In this document: one piece after another, positions 19,399 to 27,230 of the stretch
How positions within the stretch are numbered: position 1 is the first letter of the stretch
How the letters are laid out: every line of letters starts with the position of its first letter
Source: Pseudomonadota bacterium
GTDB taxonomy: Bacteria; Pseudomonadota; Gammaproteobacteria; DASZBR01
Direction: 5' to 3'
Length of the DNA: 64,000 bases
Assembly (NCBI GenBank): GCA_021777765.1
Contig: JAJYDF010000005.1
Span: forward strand, 1-64,000
Position numbers and translations under genes: made by a program
The notes under the pieces: generated by a model
The model's input: the letters and a program-made list of their open reading frames with translations, nothing else
What the model was told of the DNA's origin: nothing
Databases searched by the model: none

Positions 19399-19438
19399 TG
19401 CTATAATTGTTCATATAAATTAAGTTAACAATAGGAGA
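19399..19438 (+). promoter_or_regulatory. Extended -10 promoter and RBS, small exported protein 2
   Basis: TGCTATAAT at 19399-19407 is followed by AGGAG at about 19433-19437 and the ATG at 19447. It is nearly the same as the upstream region of copy 1, including the preceding TTGAAATGG stretch. Confidence 0.65.
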
Positions 19439-19446
19439 AAAACACC

Positions 19447-19806
19447 ATGATTCGTCAATTTATCGCTGCTATTATTTTCGCAAGTTTAGCAAGCACCGCA
19501 TTTGCTTCATCCGTCACTAATTATATTGAAGTGAAAAACAAAAATAGCAATAGCTCCGTTACAGTAAATTATAATTCGATTACTAAAAATCAATCATCGT
19601 CAGAAACCATGACAGTTCCGCCCAACCAATCAACAGTAACTGGTGTGCCACCCTTTGGACAAGAAATGCCTACATATGAAATAACTGCAATTACCACCAA
19701 TGCACCTATCACATCTTGCCCAATTTTACAATTTAATACTGTTTACAAAGTAATTTTAATCACCATTGCAAAAGATGGCAGTTGCACTGCTGTTACACAA
19801 CAGTAA
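19447..19806 (+). CDS. Small exported protein, copy 2 of a tandem pair
   Basis: A 119-residue paralog of the protein at 18724. It has the same signal peptide pattern (IAAIIFASLASTAFA) and the same central VPPNQS and GQEMPxYEIT motifs. The C-terminal half (TSCPILQFNTVYKVILITIA) is identical, while the region just after the signal peptide differs most. The two cysteines are kept. The divergence pattern, conserved core with variable N-terminal strand region, is typical of duplicated surface or periplasmic binding proteins, but the function is unknown. Confidence 0.8.
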   Translation: MIRQFIAAIIFASLASTAFASSVTNYIEVKNKNSNSSVTVNYNSITKNQSSSETMTVPPNQSTVTGVPPFGQEMPTYEITAITTNAPITSCPILQFNTVYKVILITIAKDGSCTAVTQQ

Positions 19807-19834
19807 GTGAACAATACCAACCTCAAAAACGTCG

Positions 19835-19865
19835 TCCATCAAAATAATATTAATATTTTGGTGGA
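19835..19865 (+). terminator. Terminator after small exported protein 2
   Basis: tccatcaaaata (19835-19846) pairs with tattttggtgga (19854-19865) with one G-T or mismatch position and a 7-base loop. The T-run lies inside the 3' arm rather than after it, so efficiency is uncertain. Confidence 0.45.
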
Positions 19866-19923
19866 TAACTATTCAACAATATCATTCCCACCAATACACT
19901 GAATAACGAACATGTTTTACTAT

Positions 19924-20001
19924 CAAGCGGGAATCTACATATCAATAGAAAATCATATCGAATAATACTTCGATAATCATTTCGCAATAGATTCCCACTT
20001 G
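19924..20001. repeat. Degenerate inverted repeat in the gap before waaP
   Basis: caagcgggaatcta (19924-19937) and tagattcccacttg (19988-20001) are complementary with one mismatch. An inner pair, atcgaa/ttcgat, lies near the centre. Just downstream, cccacgctggaatgac and acttgacccct look like fragments of other dispersed repeats. The rest of the 315-base gap 19807-20121 has no gene that I can support. Confidence 0.5.
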
Positions 20002-20121
20002 CAATTGACTTTTCTTAACAAAACTTTCCCACGCTGGAATGACATATCAGTAATACTTGACCCCTTTACAACCATTGTTTAATCTCGCGGAACTTGTAGG
20101 TATCATAAATTAGGTATTTTC

Positions 20122-20949
20122 ATGCTGATGTTACCCGAGCAATGGATGAAACGATGGCAAGGGCAAGATATTTTTACACAAATATTTGCACTGCCTGGTC
20201 AAGTCTATCGCGAACAACCAGGGCGTAAAACGTTTCGTTATGAAGACGAAGGCGAAAATTATTTTATTAAACTGCATTACGGTGTCGGTTGGCGTGAAAT
20301 ATTTAAAAATTTATTACATGGGCGTTTACCTGTGATTGGTGCACAAAATGAATTCAATGCCATCAATCGTTTAAAAAATTTGGGGTTCACCGCAACAGTG
20401 ATCGGTTATGGATGGCGAGGACTAAATCCGGCAACTCAACAATCTTTTATAATTACCAAAGAATTACTCTATACCATTAACTTAGAAGATTTTTGCAAAG
20501 AGTGGAAAATCAATAAACCTTCATTTTTATTAAAAAAAGGCTTGATTCGCAGCGTAGCCAATGTTGCACGCATTATGCACAATAGCGGCATAAATCATCG
20601 TGATTTTTATTTGTGTCATTTTTTATTAGAGATGACCGGTGGTCCTGACTTATTGTGCCCTGAAAATTTGAACTTATATTTAATTGATCTGCATCGTGCA
20701 CAAGTAAGAAAAAAAGTGCCCTTTCGTTGGCATGTTAAAGATATCAGCGGTTTATATTTTTCTGCTATGGATATTGGACTCACCCGAAAAGATATTTTTC
20801 GTTTTATGAAATATTATTCACAACAATCATTAAGAGATACTCTCAAAACCAATAAAACATTTTGGCATGCGACTCAAAATACCGCCATTAAATTATATAA
20901 AAAAATACATCGTAAAAACCCCCTACTCCCATTTAAGACATCATCATGA
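20122..20949 (+). CDS. waaP: LPS core heptose(I) kinase WaaP/RfaP
   Basis: A 275-residue cytoplasmic enzyme of the WaaP family that phosphorylates heptose I of the inner core, important for outer-membrane integrity. It has a protein-kinase-like fold: ATP-binding Lys at about residue 50 (NYFIKLHYG), catalytic loop GINHRDFYLCHFLL with D161, and metal-binding-type LYLIDLHRAQ at about 186-195. The family hallmarks WREIFKNLLHGRLPVIGA and NEFNAINRL are present. Length fits the family. The stop overlaps the start of the next kinase gene (ATGA), so they are coupled. Confidence 0.93.
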   Translation: MLMLPEQWMKRWQGQDIFTQIFALPGQVYREQPGRKTFRYEDEGENYFIKLHYGVGWREIFKNLLHGRLPVIGAQNEFNAINRLKNLGFTATVIGYGWRGLNPATQQSFIITKELLYTINLEDFCKEWKINKPSFLLKKGLIRSVANVARIMHNSGINHRDFYLCHFLLEMTGGPDLLCPENLNLYLIDLHRAQVRKKVPFRWHVKDISGLYFSAMDIGLTRKDIFRFMKYYSQQSLRDTLKTNKTFWHATQNTAIKLYKKIHRKNPLLPFKTSS

Positions 20950-22115
20950 CTTTATTATTATCTGAATTTTCCGGTATTTATTATCAATCTTCATTACCAC
21001 TCACCGTCATTTTAACTGACGCAACTGTATTCGTCGGTGAAAAATTATTAAGAATTGTGCCCGATAAAAGAATTGTTTTAGCAGGTCAATGGCAAACCAT
21101 TCCCGCTGTAGCAAAATTATTTCTACAAACCGATGCTGAATCTAAAATATTACGGGAAAGAAAAGGTTTACTCGCTTTAGATGAAGCAAATATTAAAACA
21201 CCCAGGGTATTACATTTTGAATGGACTGAAGAACATGACGCTTATGTCATTATTTTTGAATATTTAGACAAAGCGGTTACTTTTAAACAATTATGGACAA
21301 CAACAGCAGATGATCAAAAATATGATTTATTAAATACATTAATTGCTATAACCGCAAAATTGCATAGTCATGGCTTGTATCAAAAAGATTGTCATTTAGA
21401 AAATTTTCTTTACGAAAATAATGAAATTACCGTCATTGATGGTGCCACTGTTGTTAAAAAATCAAAAAGTTTAAATCAAAAAAATAGTTTAGATAATCTC
21501 GCTGTATTAATGGCACAATTTAATCAACCTTTTGATCATTATTTGTCAAAAATAATTGCACAATATATGCAGCTACGCGAATGGCAAACGGATCCAACGC
21601 TCTATCAATGGTTTTTAAAACGCCTCACTAAATGGCGTAACTATCGTGAAAGAATCTATTTAGAAAAAACGTTGCGGACTTGCACTGCATTTATTGTCGA
21701 CGAAACATGGCATTATTTTTGTGTATGGGACAGAAATTACGACACACCTCAAATTCGTTTATTATTACAAACTCCCTCTATTTTATTTTATAGAAGACCC
21801 GAAGAAATTTTTAGCGAAGAAAATTATGATGCAACCGCATCCACTGCCCATGAAAGTAATTTAGTAGTCCGTCGCTATGAACTCAATTTTTGGCAACGAA
21901 TTAAACATATTTTTATTACTACACCGGCAAGAGCAGCCTGGTTGGAATTACAGCGTCAACAATTCATTGGCATGCCAACCATTCAACCAATTGCACTCAT
22001 CGAATATCGCTGGGGAATTATACCTAAAGTAGGATATTTAATTGTGGAAAGCGGTGAAAGTTATGTACCTAAATCATTTAAAAGCGAAGAATTGGATAAA
22101 AACAATATCTCTTAA
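20946..22115 (+). CDS. Second WaaP/Kdo-kinase-like LPS core kinase
   Basis: A 389-residue protein overlapping waaP by four bases. The kinase-like core includes VAKLFLQTDAESKILRERKG (candidate ATP lysine K57), IFEYLDKAVT as hinge, the catalytic loop LYQKDCHLENFLY (D148, N153) and ITVIDGATVV (D165) in place of DFG. This pattern is that of the lipopolysaccharide-kinase/InaA clan. After about residue 215 comes a longer, less conserved region with Trp and Arg clusters. Coupling to waaP suggests phosphorylation of another core sugar, comparable to the extra kinases in pseudomonad core clusters. The exact substrate is unknown. Confidence 0.75.
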   Translation: MTLLLSEFSGIYYQSSLPLTVILTDATVFVGEKLLRIVPDKRIVLAGQWQTIPAVAKLFLQTDAESKILRERKGLLALDEANIKTPRVLHFEWTEEHDAYVIIFEYLDKAVTFKQLWTTTADDQKYDLLNTLIAITAKLHSHGLYQKDCHLENFLYENNEITVIDGATVVKKSKSLNQKNSLDNLAVLMAQFNQPFDHYLSKIIAQYMQLREWQTDPTLYQWFLKRLTKWRNYRERIYLEKTLRTCTAFIVDETWHYFCVWDRNYDTPQIRLLLQTPSILFYRRPEEIFSEENYDATASTAHESNLVVRRYELNFWQRIKHIFITTPARAAWLELQRQQFIGMPTIQPIALIEYRWGIIPKVGYLIVESGESYVPKSFKSEELDKNNIS

Positions 22116-22137
22116 TTCTTTTCTAATGAAAGTATTG

Positions 22138-22203
22138 AAAGGGGTCAAGTACCGTCTTGCAAGTTTATTAATGTTAACTCGCAAGACGGTACTTGATCCC
22201 TTT
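22138..22203. repeat. 23-bp inverted repeat after the LPS cluster
   Basis: Arms 22138-22160 and 22181-22203 are complementary at 22 of 23 positions, with a 20-base spacer. The outer part reads aaaggggtcaagta. The same string, inverted, occurs at about 20050-20064 (acttgacccctttac). The element begins 22 bases after the last LPS gene and is followed by ttattttct, so it may also terminate that operon. Confidence 0.65.
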
Positions 22204-22277
22204 ATTTTCTCCACTCATTTAAATATTCATTTGTAAATACACAGGTGGACATTTAACAAGTAGCTACTGATGTTTAA

Positions 22278-22381
22278 AGCGAAATATGCAGTTATTTATT
22301 GTAGGACCGTTATTACATGGACGTAATCTGCGATCGCATGGATGCGGCTTCGTCCGGCAATAAATAATTGCCTATTTCGCG
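22278..22381. repeat. 104-bp inverted-repeat element between LPS cluster and ubiX
   Basis: Arms 22278-22307 and 22352-22381 are complementary at about 25 of 30 positions (each contains a ttatttattg-type core and a gcgaaata end). A 44-base GC-richer centre separates them. It is not similar to the other repeats in the window. It may be a MITE-like remnant. Confidence 0.55.
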
Positions 22382-22393
22382 TATCACTGCGAA

Positions 22394-23017
22394 CTACACA
22401 GAATGCCCCCACTTAGACATTAATTCATGATTAATATCTAAATGATCTAAAATCCGCGCAACGATAAAATCGACTAAGTCAGAAATTTGCGAAGGTTGAT
22501 GATAAAATCCAGGATTAGCAGGTAAAATGGTTGCGCCGGCCTGCGCAACACGTAATAAATTTTCTAAATGAATTGTTGATAAAGGTGTTTCACGGTGGAC
22601 TAAAATTAATTGCTTTTTTTCTTTTAATGCCACGTCCGCAGCACGTTCAATTAAATTATTACTTGATCCGGTTGCAACTGCAGAAACGCAACCACTGGTA
22701 CAAGGACAAATCACCATAGCATCTGCAACACCAGAACCACTGGCAACGGGAGCAGTCCATTGCTTTTCACCATAAACATGAATTTGATTTTCTTTAGCAT
22801 GAAAATGTTTCGTTAAAAATTCAGCACATTTTTCGGGTTGACCCGGTATTTTTAAAGTAGTTTCCATATCAATAACCACATACGCTGCAGCAGAAATCAT
22901 TAAATAAATTTTTTTATTTGCTGCAATTAATTGTTCTAATAATCGAAATGCATATGGCATACCTGATGCGCCAGTTAGCGCTAGAGCAACGGTATTAATA
23001 GGTCGTGCAGAGATCAT
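22394..23017 (-). CDS. ubiX: Flavin prenyltransferase UbiX
   Basis: A 207-residue flavoprotein of the UbiX/Pad1 family. It prenylates FMN to give the cofactor of the decarboxylase UbiD in ubiquinone synthesis. N-terminal ALTGASGMPYAFRLLEQL is the FMN-binding start, followed by SAAAYVVIDMET, the conserved MVICPCTSGCVSAVATGSS, and LVHRETPLSTIHLENLLRVA. The start overlaps the mpl stop (ATGA), so the two genes are coupled. The same mpl-ubiX order occurs in Pseudomonas. UbiD is not in the window. Confidence 0.95.
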   Translation of the reverse strand: MISARPINTVALALTGASGMPYAFRLLEQLIAANKKIYLMISAAAYVVIDMETTLKIPGQPEKCAEFLTKHFHAKENQIHVYGEKQWTAPVASGSGVADAMVICPCTSGCVSAVATGSSNNLIERAADVALKEKKQLILVHRETPLSTIHLENLLRVAQAGATILPANPGFYHQPSQISDLVDFIVARILDHLDINHELMSKWGHSV

Positions 23018-24378
23018 TTATTATGCGCCTGTTGTAATGCCGTTAATAATTTTTGATGAATACCACCAAAACCTTTATTACTCATAATCACAATATGATC
23101 ACCTTTTTGTGATTGCTTCACTAATTCAGTAATTATTGCATCAACATCTGGAAAAACTTGCGCAGGCATTTTTAATTCGTTTTTAATTTCATCAATGCCC
23201 CAATCGGGTTGCGGACGTAAAAATAATACTTTATCGGCTTTATTAAATGCAGGTGCTAATGTATCGCGATGAGCACCACTGCGCATGGTATTTGATCCTA
23301 ATTCAATCACCGCAATGATTTTTTCACCCCCCACTCTACCGCGTAAACCATCTAATGTTGTAGCAATTGCAGTAGGATGATGCGCAAAATCATCATATAC
23401 AGTGACACCATTAATCACACCACGCACTTCTAATCGTCTTTTAACATTTTTAAATTCAGGTAATGATTTTAATGCTTGTTCAATGGGCACACCTGCATGA
23501 TGTGCTGCTGCAATGGCAGCTAATGCATTATGGACATTATGTTTTCCTAATAAAGACCATTTTACTTTACCTTGTTTTTTACCTTCATAAAAAACAGTAA
23601 ATTCACTGGCATCTGGAGAAACATCTTGTGCTTGCCATAAAGCATCTGGCCCATCAATTGTTTCAACATGTGACCAACAGCCTTTTTTCATCACTTCAGC
23701 TAAATTCTCATCAGTTGCTGAATTAATAATTAAGCCATTGCCAGGCACAGTACGCACTAAATAATGAAATTGTTGTTGAATCGCTTGAATATCAGGAAAT
23801 ATATCGGCGTGATCAAATTCTAAATTATTCATAATTAAAGTACGCGGACGATAATGAATAAATTTTGATCGTTTATCAAAAAATGCGGTGTCATATTCAT
23901 CGGCTTCAATCACAAAATAAGGCGCTTCACCTAATCTTGCTGAAACACCAAAATCTTCAGGCACCCCGCCAATTAAAAATCCAGGTTGTAAACCGGCATA
24001 TTCTAAAATCCATGTTAATAAACTGGTGGTGGTCGTTTTACCATGCGTTCCTGCAACGGCTAATACCCAACGGTTATTTAATATATGTTCTGCTAACCAC
24101 TGTGGACCAGAAATATAACGCATATTGTGATTTAACATCGCTTCAACTGCGCGATTACCACGTGACATGGCATTGCCAACAATTACGTAATCCGGTTCAG
24201 GAGATAAATGCGCTGCTTCATATCCTTGCAATAAACTAATACCTAATTCTTCCAATTGCGTGCTCATGGGCGGATAAACATTATCGTCGGAACCTGTGAC
24301 ATGAAATCCTTGTTGTTGCGCAAGCACTGCAATACCTCCCATAAAAGTACCGCAAATACCTAGAATATGAATGTGCAT
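23014..24378 (-). CDS. mpl: UDP-MurNAc:L-Ala-gamma-D-Glu-meso-DAP ligase Mpl
   Basis: A 454-residue Mur-ligase-family enzyme that re-attaches recycled tripeptide to UDP-MurNAc in the cytoplasm. The ATP loop is AGTHGKTTTT (residues 109-118). Further marks are the N-terminal Rossmann start HILGICGTFMGGIAVLA, the substrate-region motif EADEYDTAFFDKRSKF and VYDDFAHHPTAI in the third domain. The length is close to the 450-460 typical of Mpl, and the GICGTFMGG start separates it from MurC. With AmpD in the same window it supports an active wall-recycling pathway. Confidence 0.95.
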   Translation of the reverse strand: MHIHILGICGTFMGGIAVLAQQQGFHVTGSDDNVYPPMSTQLEELGISLLQGYEAAHLSPEPDYVIVGNAMSRGNRAVEAMLNHNMRYISGPQWLAEHILNNRWVLAVAGTHGKTTTTSLLTWILEYAGLQPGFLIGGVPEDFGVSARLGEAPYFVIEADEYDTAFFDKRSKFIHYRPRTLIMNNLEFDHADIFPDIQAIQQQFHYLVRTVPGNGLIINSATDENLAEVMKKGCWSHVETIDGPDALWQAQDVSPDASEFTVFYEGKKQGKVKWSLLGKHNVHNALAAIAAAHHAGVPIEQALKSLPEFKNVKRRLEVRGVINGVTVYDDFAHHPTAIATTLDGLRGRVGGEKIIAVIELGSNTMRSGAHRDTLAPAFNKADKVLFLRPQPDWGIDEIKNELKMPAQVFPDVDAIITELVKQSQKGDHIVIMSNKGFGGIHQKLLTALQQAHNK

Positions 24379-24410
24379 AATGGCCTCTAAAATATACCTA
24401 ATGAATACTA

Positions 24411-26216
24411 TTAATTATTTGTCGTTGTGATAATGACTTTTTTCTTAACCACGACATGATGTTTTTTCACAATAATTTTTTTCTTAACAATGACATGATG
24501 TTTCACTGTTTCCTGCACTATCACAATATGTTTGTGGTGATGGACAATAACATGTCTATGTATCACTACCGTATGCACCGGAACATGAATCACAGTGGGT
24601 GGCGGTGGTGGCGCGGTATAATAATGCGTAGTAGGCAGTAGAGTAGGTGCAGCATTGGGTACAGCGGAGACATGTACTGATGATTGATTATAAGCCACCT
24701 GATTATTAGGGAGAGATTGTGGCAGAGTATTTGCTACAGCAGCACGAGGTAATGCAGCAGCTTGATCATAATAATTTTGCGGATAATTCTGCATCAAATG
24801 TAACAATATAATGCGCCCTGCCTCACCAATTTGTTCACGCAATGCTGCTTTATTTGCCAATATGACAACACCAATTTTTTGTGACGGAATTAATGCAATA
24901 TAGGCAGTAAATCCTGCGGTTGTCCCTGTCTTATCAATTAACATATTGTCATTTTGCGCAGTTGAGCCATTCGGTGTTATTGCATCAGCATAAGAATCTC
25001 TCAGAAATAACACACGGGTATGATTAATATAACCCTCGTCATTCAGTGAATATAACGGATGTTTTTCCCAAGCTAATCCTTGTAAACCATAACGGGTTGC
25101 AACATAGGTATAACATGAGGTACGAATACCTGAAAAAATATCCAATGGTGTACCCGGCACACCTAAACTGGCCATTAAATATTTCAACATATCTTGCGAA
25201 GTGGTTTTAAGAGATCCTTCGGCTGGAATAATATCATTATGCCGCCATTGTTTTGCTGGACTGCCATCCCAATCATAACCTTGTGCATAATCATTTTCTA
25301 ATTGCGGTGGCACATCTATTGCGGTGTGATACATACCCAATGGATTTAATACACGTTGATGTAATAATTGATCATAAGTTTCTGCAGTCGCCCCTTCCAA
25401 CATATAGCCCAATAAACCAAAACCAATATTAGAATATTTCCACGTACTACCCATTGGCATACCAGGCCGCCAATTATTTAAAAAATTACAGAACAATCGT
25501 TGTGAAGAAATAACATAATCAGGTAATTCATAAGGCAAACTCGAAGTATGTGTCGCTAATTGTTCTAAAGTAATGTAATTAACCGCACCATTTAATCTTT
25601 GCAATGAAGAAGCATATTTATAAACACTGTCTTGTAAATGCATGTGCCCTTCATCTAATTCCATACCCAATAATAAAGTGGTAAATGTTTTAGTGATGGA
25701 ACCAATTTCAAAAATAGTATTTTCAGTAACAGGTGTTCTATAAGCTTCATTTGCTACACCAAAATGATAGAGATAAGGCCGGCCATTGTAATAAAGCGCA
25801 ACAGCAGCACCCGGTAAACGATTATGATACATAAGATTGTTAATTGTTTCAGACACAACAGCATCAGGTGAAATTTCAGCATGCGGTGGATTTAATTGAT
25901 TATCATTGGCCGGCACAGCATCGAGAATATCTGCAGGATTTGGTGAATTATTTTCAGCAATAGCGGGAGATGATGCGGTATTATTTATCACCGTTGCAGT
26001 TGTTGGCGCTTGAGTTGTTGACGCTTGAATTGCTGGCGGTGGATTGATTGGCGCATTAGATTTTGGATATGTATTTGTACTAGCCACCGTGTTTGTTGCT
26101 GCAGTAGTCCCATCGCTAGCCATTAATTGGGGTTCGCGTCCAGTAGGATCTGCATAACAAGAGAGTGGTATTAATAATAGGATGCACATCCGAATCATTG
26201 TGCTCATTTTTTGCAT
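24411..26216 (-). CDS. Class C beta-lactamase-like serine hydrolase with His/Val/Lys tail
   Basis: A 601-residue exported protein: signal peptide to about residue 22, then a Thr/Ala/Pro/Asn-rich spacer to about 115. The beta-lactamase/transpeptidase-like domain carries all three active-site motifs: SITK (173-176), YSN (261-263) and KTG (429-431). The family includes AmpC, EstB-type esterases and D-Ala carboxypeptidases; activity cannot be deduced. The C-terminal ~75 residues begin with a Pro run and continue as His/Val/Lys/Ile repeats (for example VVIHRHVIVHHHKHIVIV). AmpC is about 380 residues, so both extensions are extra. No ampR regulator is adjacent. Confidence 0.82.
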   Translation of the reverse strand: MQKMSTMIRMCILLLIPLSCYADPTGREPQLMASDGTTAATNTVASTNTYPKSNAPINPPPAIQASTTQAPTTATVINNTASSPAIAENNSPNPADILDAVPANDNQLNPPHAEISPDAVVSETINNLMYHNRLPGAAVALYYNGRPYLYHFGVANEAYRTPVTENTIFEIGSITKTFTTLLLGMELDEGHMHLQDSVYKYASSLQRLNGAVNYITLEQLATHTSSLPYELPDYVISSQRLFCNFLNNWRPGMPMGSTWKYSNIGFGLLGYMLEGATAETYDQLLHQRVLNPLGMYHTAIDVPPQLENDYAQGYDWDGSPAKQWRHNDIIPAEGSLKTTSQDMLKYLMASLGVPGTPLDIFSGIRTSCYTYVATRYGLQGLAWEKHPLYSLNDEGYINHTRVLFLRDSYADAITPNGSTAQNDNMLIDKTGTTAGFTAYIALIPSQKIGVVILANKAALREQIGEAGRIILLHLMQNYPQNYYDQAAALPRAAVANTLPQSLPNNQVAYNQSSVHVSAVPNAAPTLLPTTHYYTAPPPPPTVIHVPVHTVVIHRHVIVHHHKHIVIVQETVKHHVIVKKKIIVKKHHVVVKKKVIITTTNN

Positions 26217-26340
26217 AGAAATTATCCCGCGATTTATAAACGTTAATATTTTAAGGTGTTAGGCGAATTAAGTAAGCCGCACATTATAGTCATTTTTTGA
26301 TAAGATGATAATGATTTTATGATCTATTGGCTCACAAAAT

Positions 26341-26540
26341 GTAGCCTGGGTGAAGCCAAAAAATGACTTATAATAATGTGATGTTATATCCCTGTGAGAA
26401 AATAAATAAAAATATCTCTGGCGCAACCCAGGAAATAAATATGTACATTCCCGGATTTCGCCCGAAAGAAAAACAAAACTATACGTATTTATATTTGCGA
26501 TAAACTTTTATGATTCATCACTTGGCTTCATCCAGGCTAC
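26341..26540. repeat. 200-bp inverted-repeat element, GTAGCCTGG family, copy 2
   Basis: It occupies most of the 358-base gap between the AmpC-like gene and holC. It starts gtagcctgggtgaagcc and ends with the near-complement ggcttcatccaggctac, exactly 200 bp, the same length as the copy at 9517-9716. The interior has gcgcaacccagg and cccggatttcgcccg, matching the interior theme of copy 1 but diverged. Confidence 0.75.
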
Positions 26541-26574
26541 TTTAAATAATCATCCAAGAAAGGAAATTATAAAC

Positions 26575-27021
26575 ATGACATCCCGTGTAGACTTTTATCT
26601 ACTTAAATCTCAAACAATTTCGACCAGTCATCATTTTATTTGTAAATTGGTTGATAAAGCGTATAAACAAAAACACCGCATATATATTCATGTCGCCGAT
26701 CAATCACAAGCGAAATTAATTTATGATTTACTGTGGACTTTTAATGATATTAGTTTTGTACCACACAATATCTATTCGGAAAATAATAATGAACTCGCAG
26801 AAAAAACCCCTGTTTTAATTGGCTATGCAAATCACAATATTCCTTGCAATGAAATTTTATTAAATTTAACGACTCAAGTACCCGAATTCTTTATGCAATT
26901 TCAACGGATTATTGAAATAGTGCCACAACAAAATGAATTGCAACAAAGTGGCAGAGAGAATTATAAGTTTTATCGTGCGCAGGGATGTGAAATGTTTACG
27001 CATGATTTGAAGAAAAATTAA
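26575..27021 (+). CDS. holC: DNA polymerase III chi subunit HolC
   Basis: A 148-residue cytoplasmic protein. VDFYLLKSQTISTSHHFICK at the start, LVDKAYKQKHRIYIHVADQS, and the C-terminal LIGYANHNIPCNEILLNL follow the HolC pattern. Chi links the clamp loader, through psi, to single-strand DNA-binding protein at the replication fork. It stands before valS, the usual gammaproteobacterial order (pepA-holC-valS), although here the aminopeptidase gene is elsewhere. A composite repeat at 27031 separates the two genes. AAGGAAATTATAAAC precedes the start. Confidence 0.88.
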   Translation: MTSRVDFYLLKSQTISTSHHFICKLVDKAYKQKHRIYIHVADQSQAKLIYDLLWTFNDISFVPHNIYSENNNELAEKTPVLIGYANHNIPCNEILLNLTTQVPEFFMQFQRIIEIVPQQNELQQSGRENYKFYRAQGCEMFTHDLKKN

Positions 27022-27030
27022 ATTTTTTTT

Positions 27031-27150
27031 CCTTCTCCCGCTTGCGGGAGAAGGTGCCTTCGGTAGATGAGGGTGTGTTAAATTAATTGTGTCATTCTTT
27101 TTAATACCCCCTCATCTACCGAAGGCACCCTCTCCCCTTCGGGGAGAAGG
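27031..27150. repeat. Composite palindromic intergenic repeat, full copy 2
   Basis: Terminal hairpin at 27031-27054, inner arm with gccttcggtagatgagggt, about 40 variable bases, complementary inner arm ctcatctaccgaaggc, and terminal hairpin ending at 27150. It starts nine bases after the holC stop and may act as attenuator or 3'-end stabiliser between holC and valS. Confidence 0.88.
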
Positions 27151-27230
27151 AAAAATTTTTTTTGCACGGAATAATCAATATAAGGAATAATACAAAATTC
27201 ATTTATTTAATTTAATAAGCGACAACTTCC

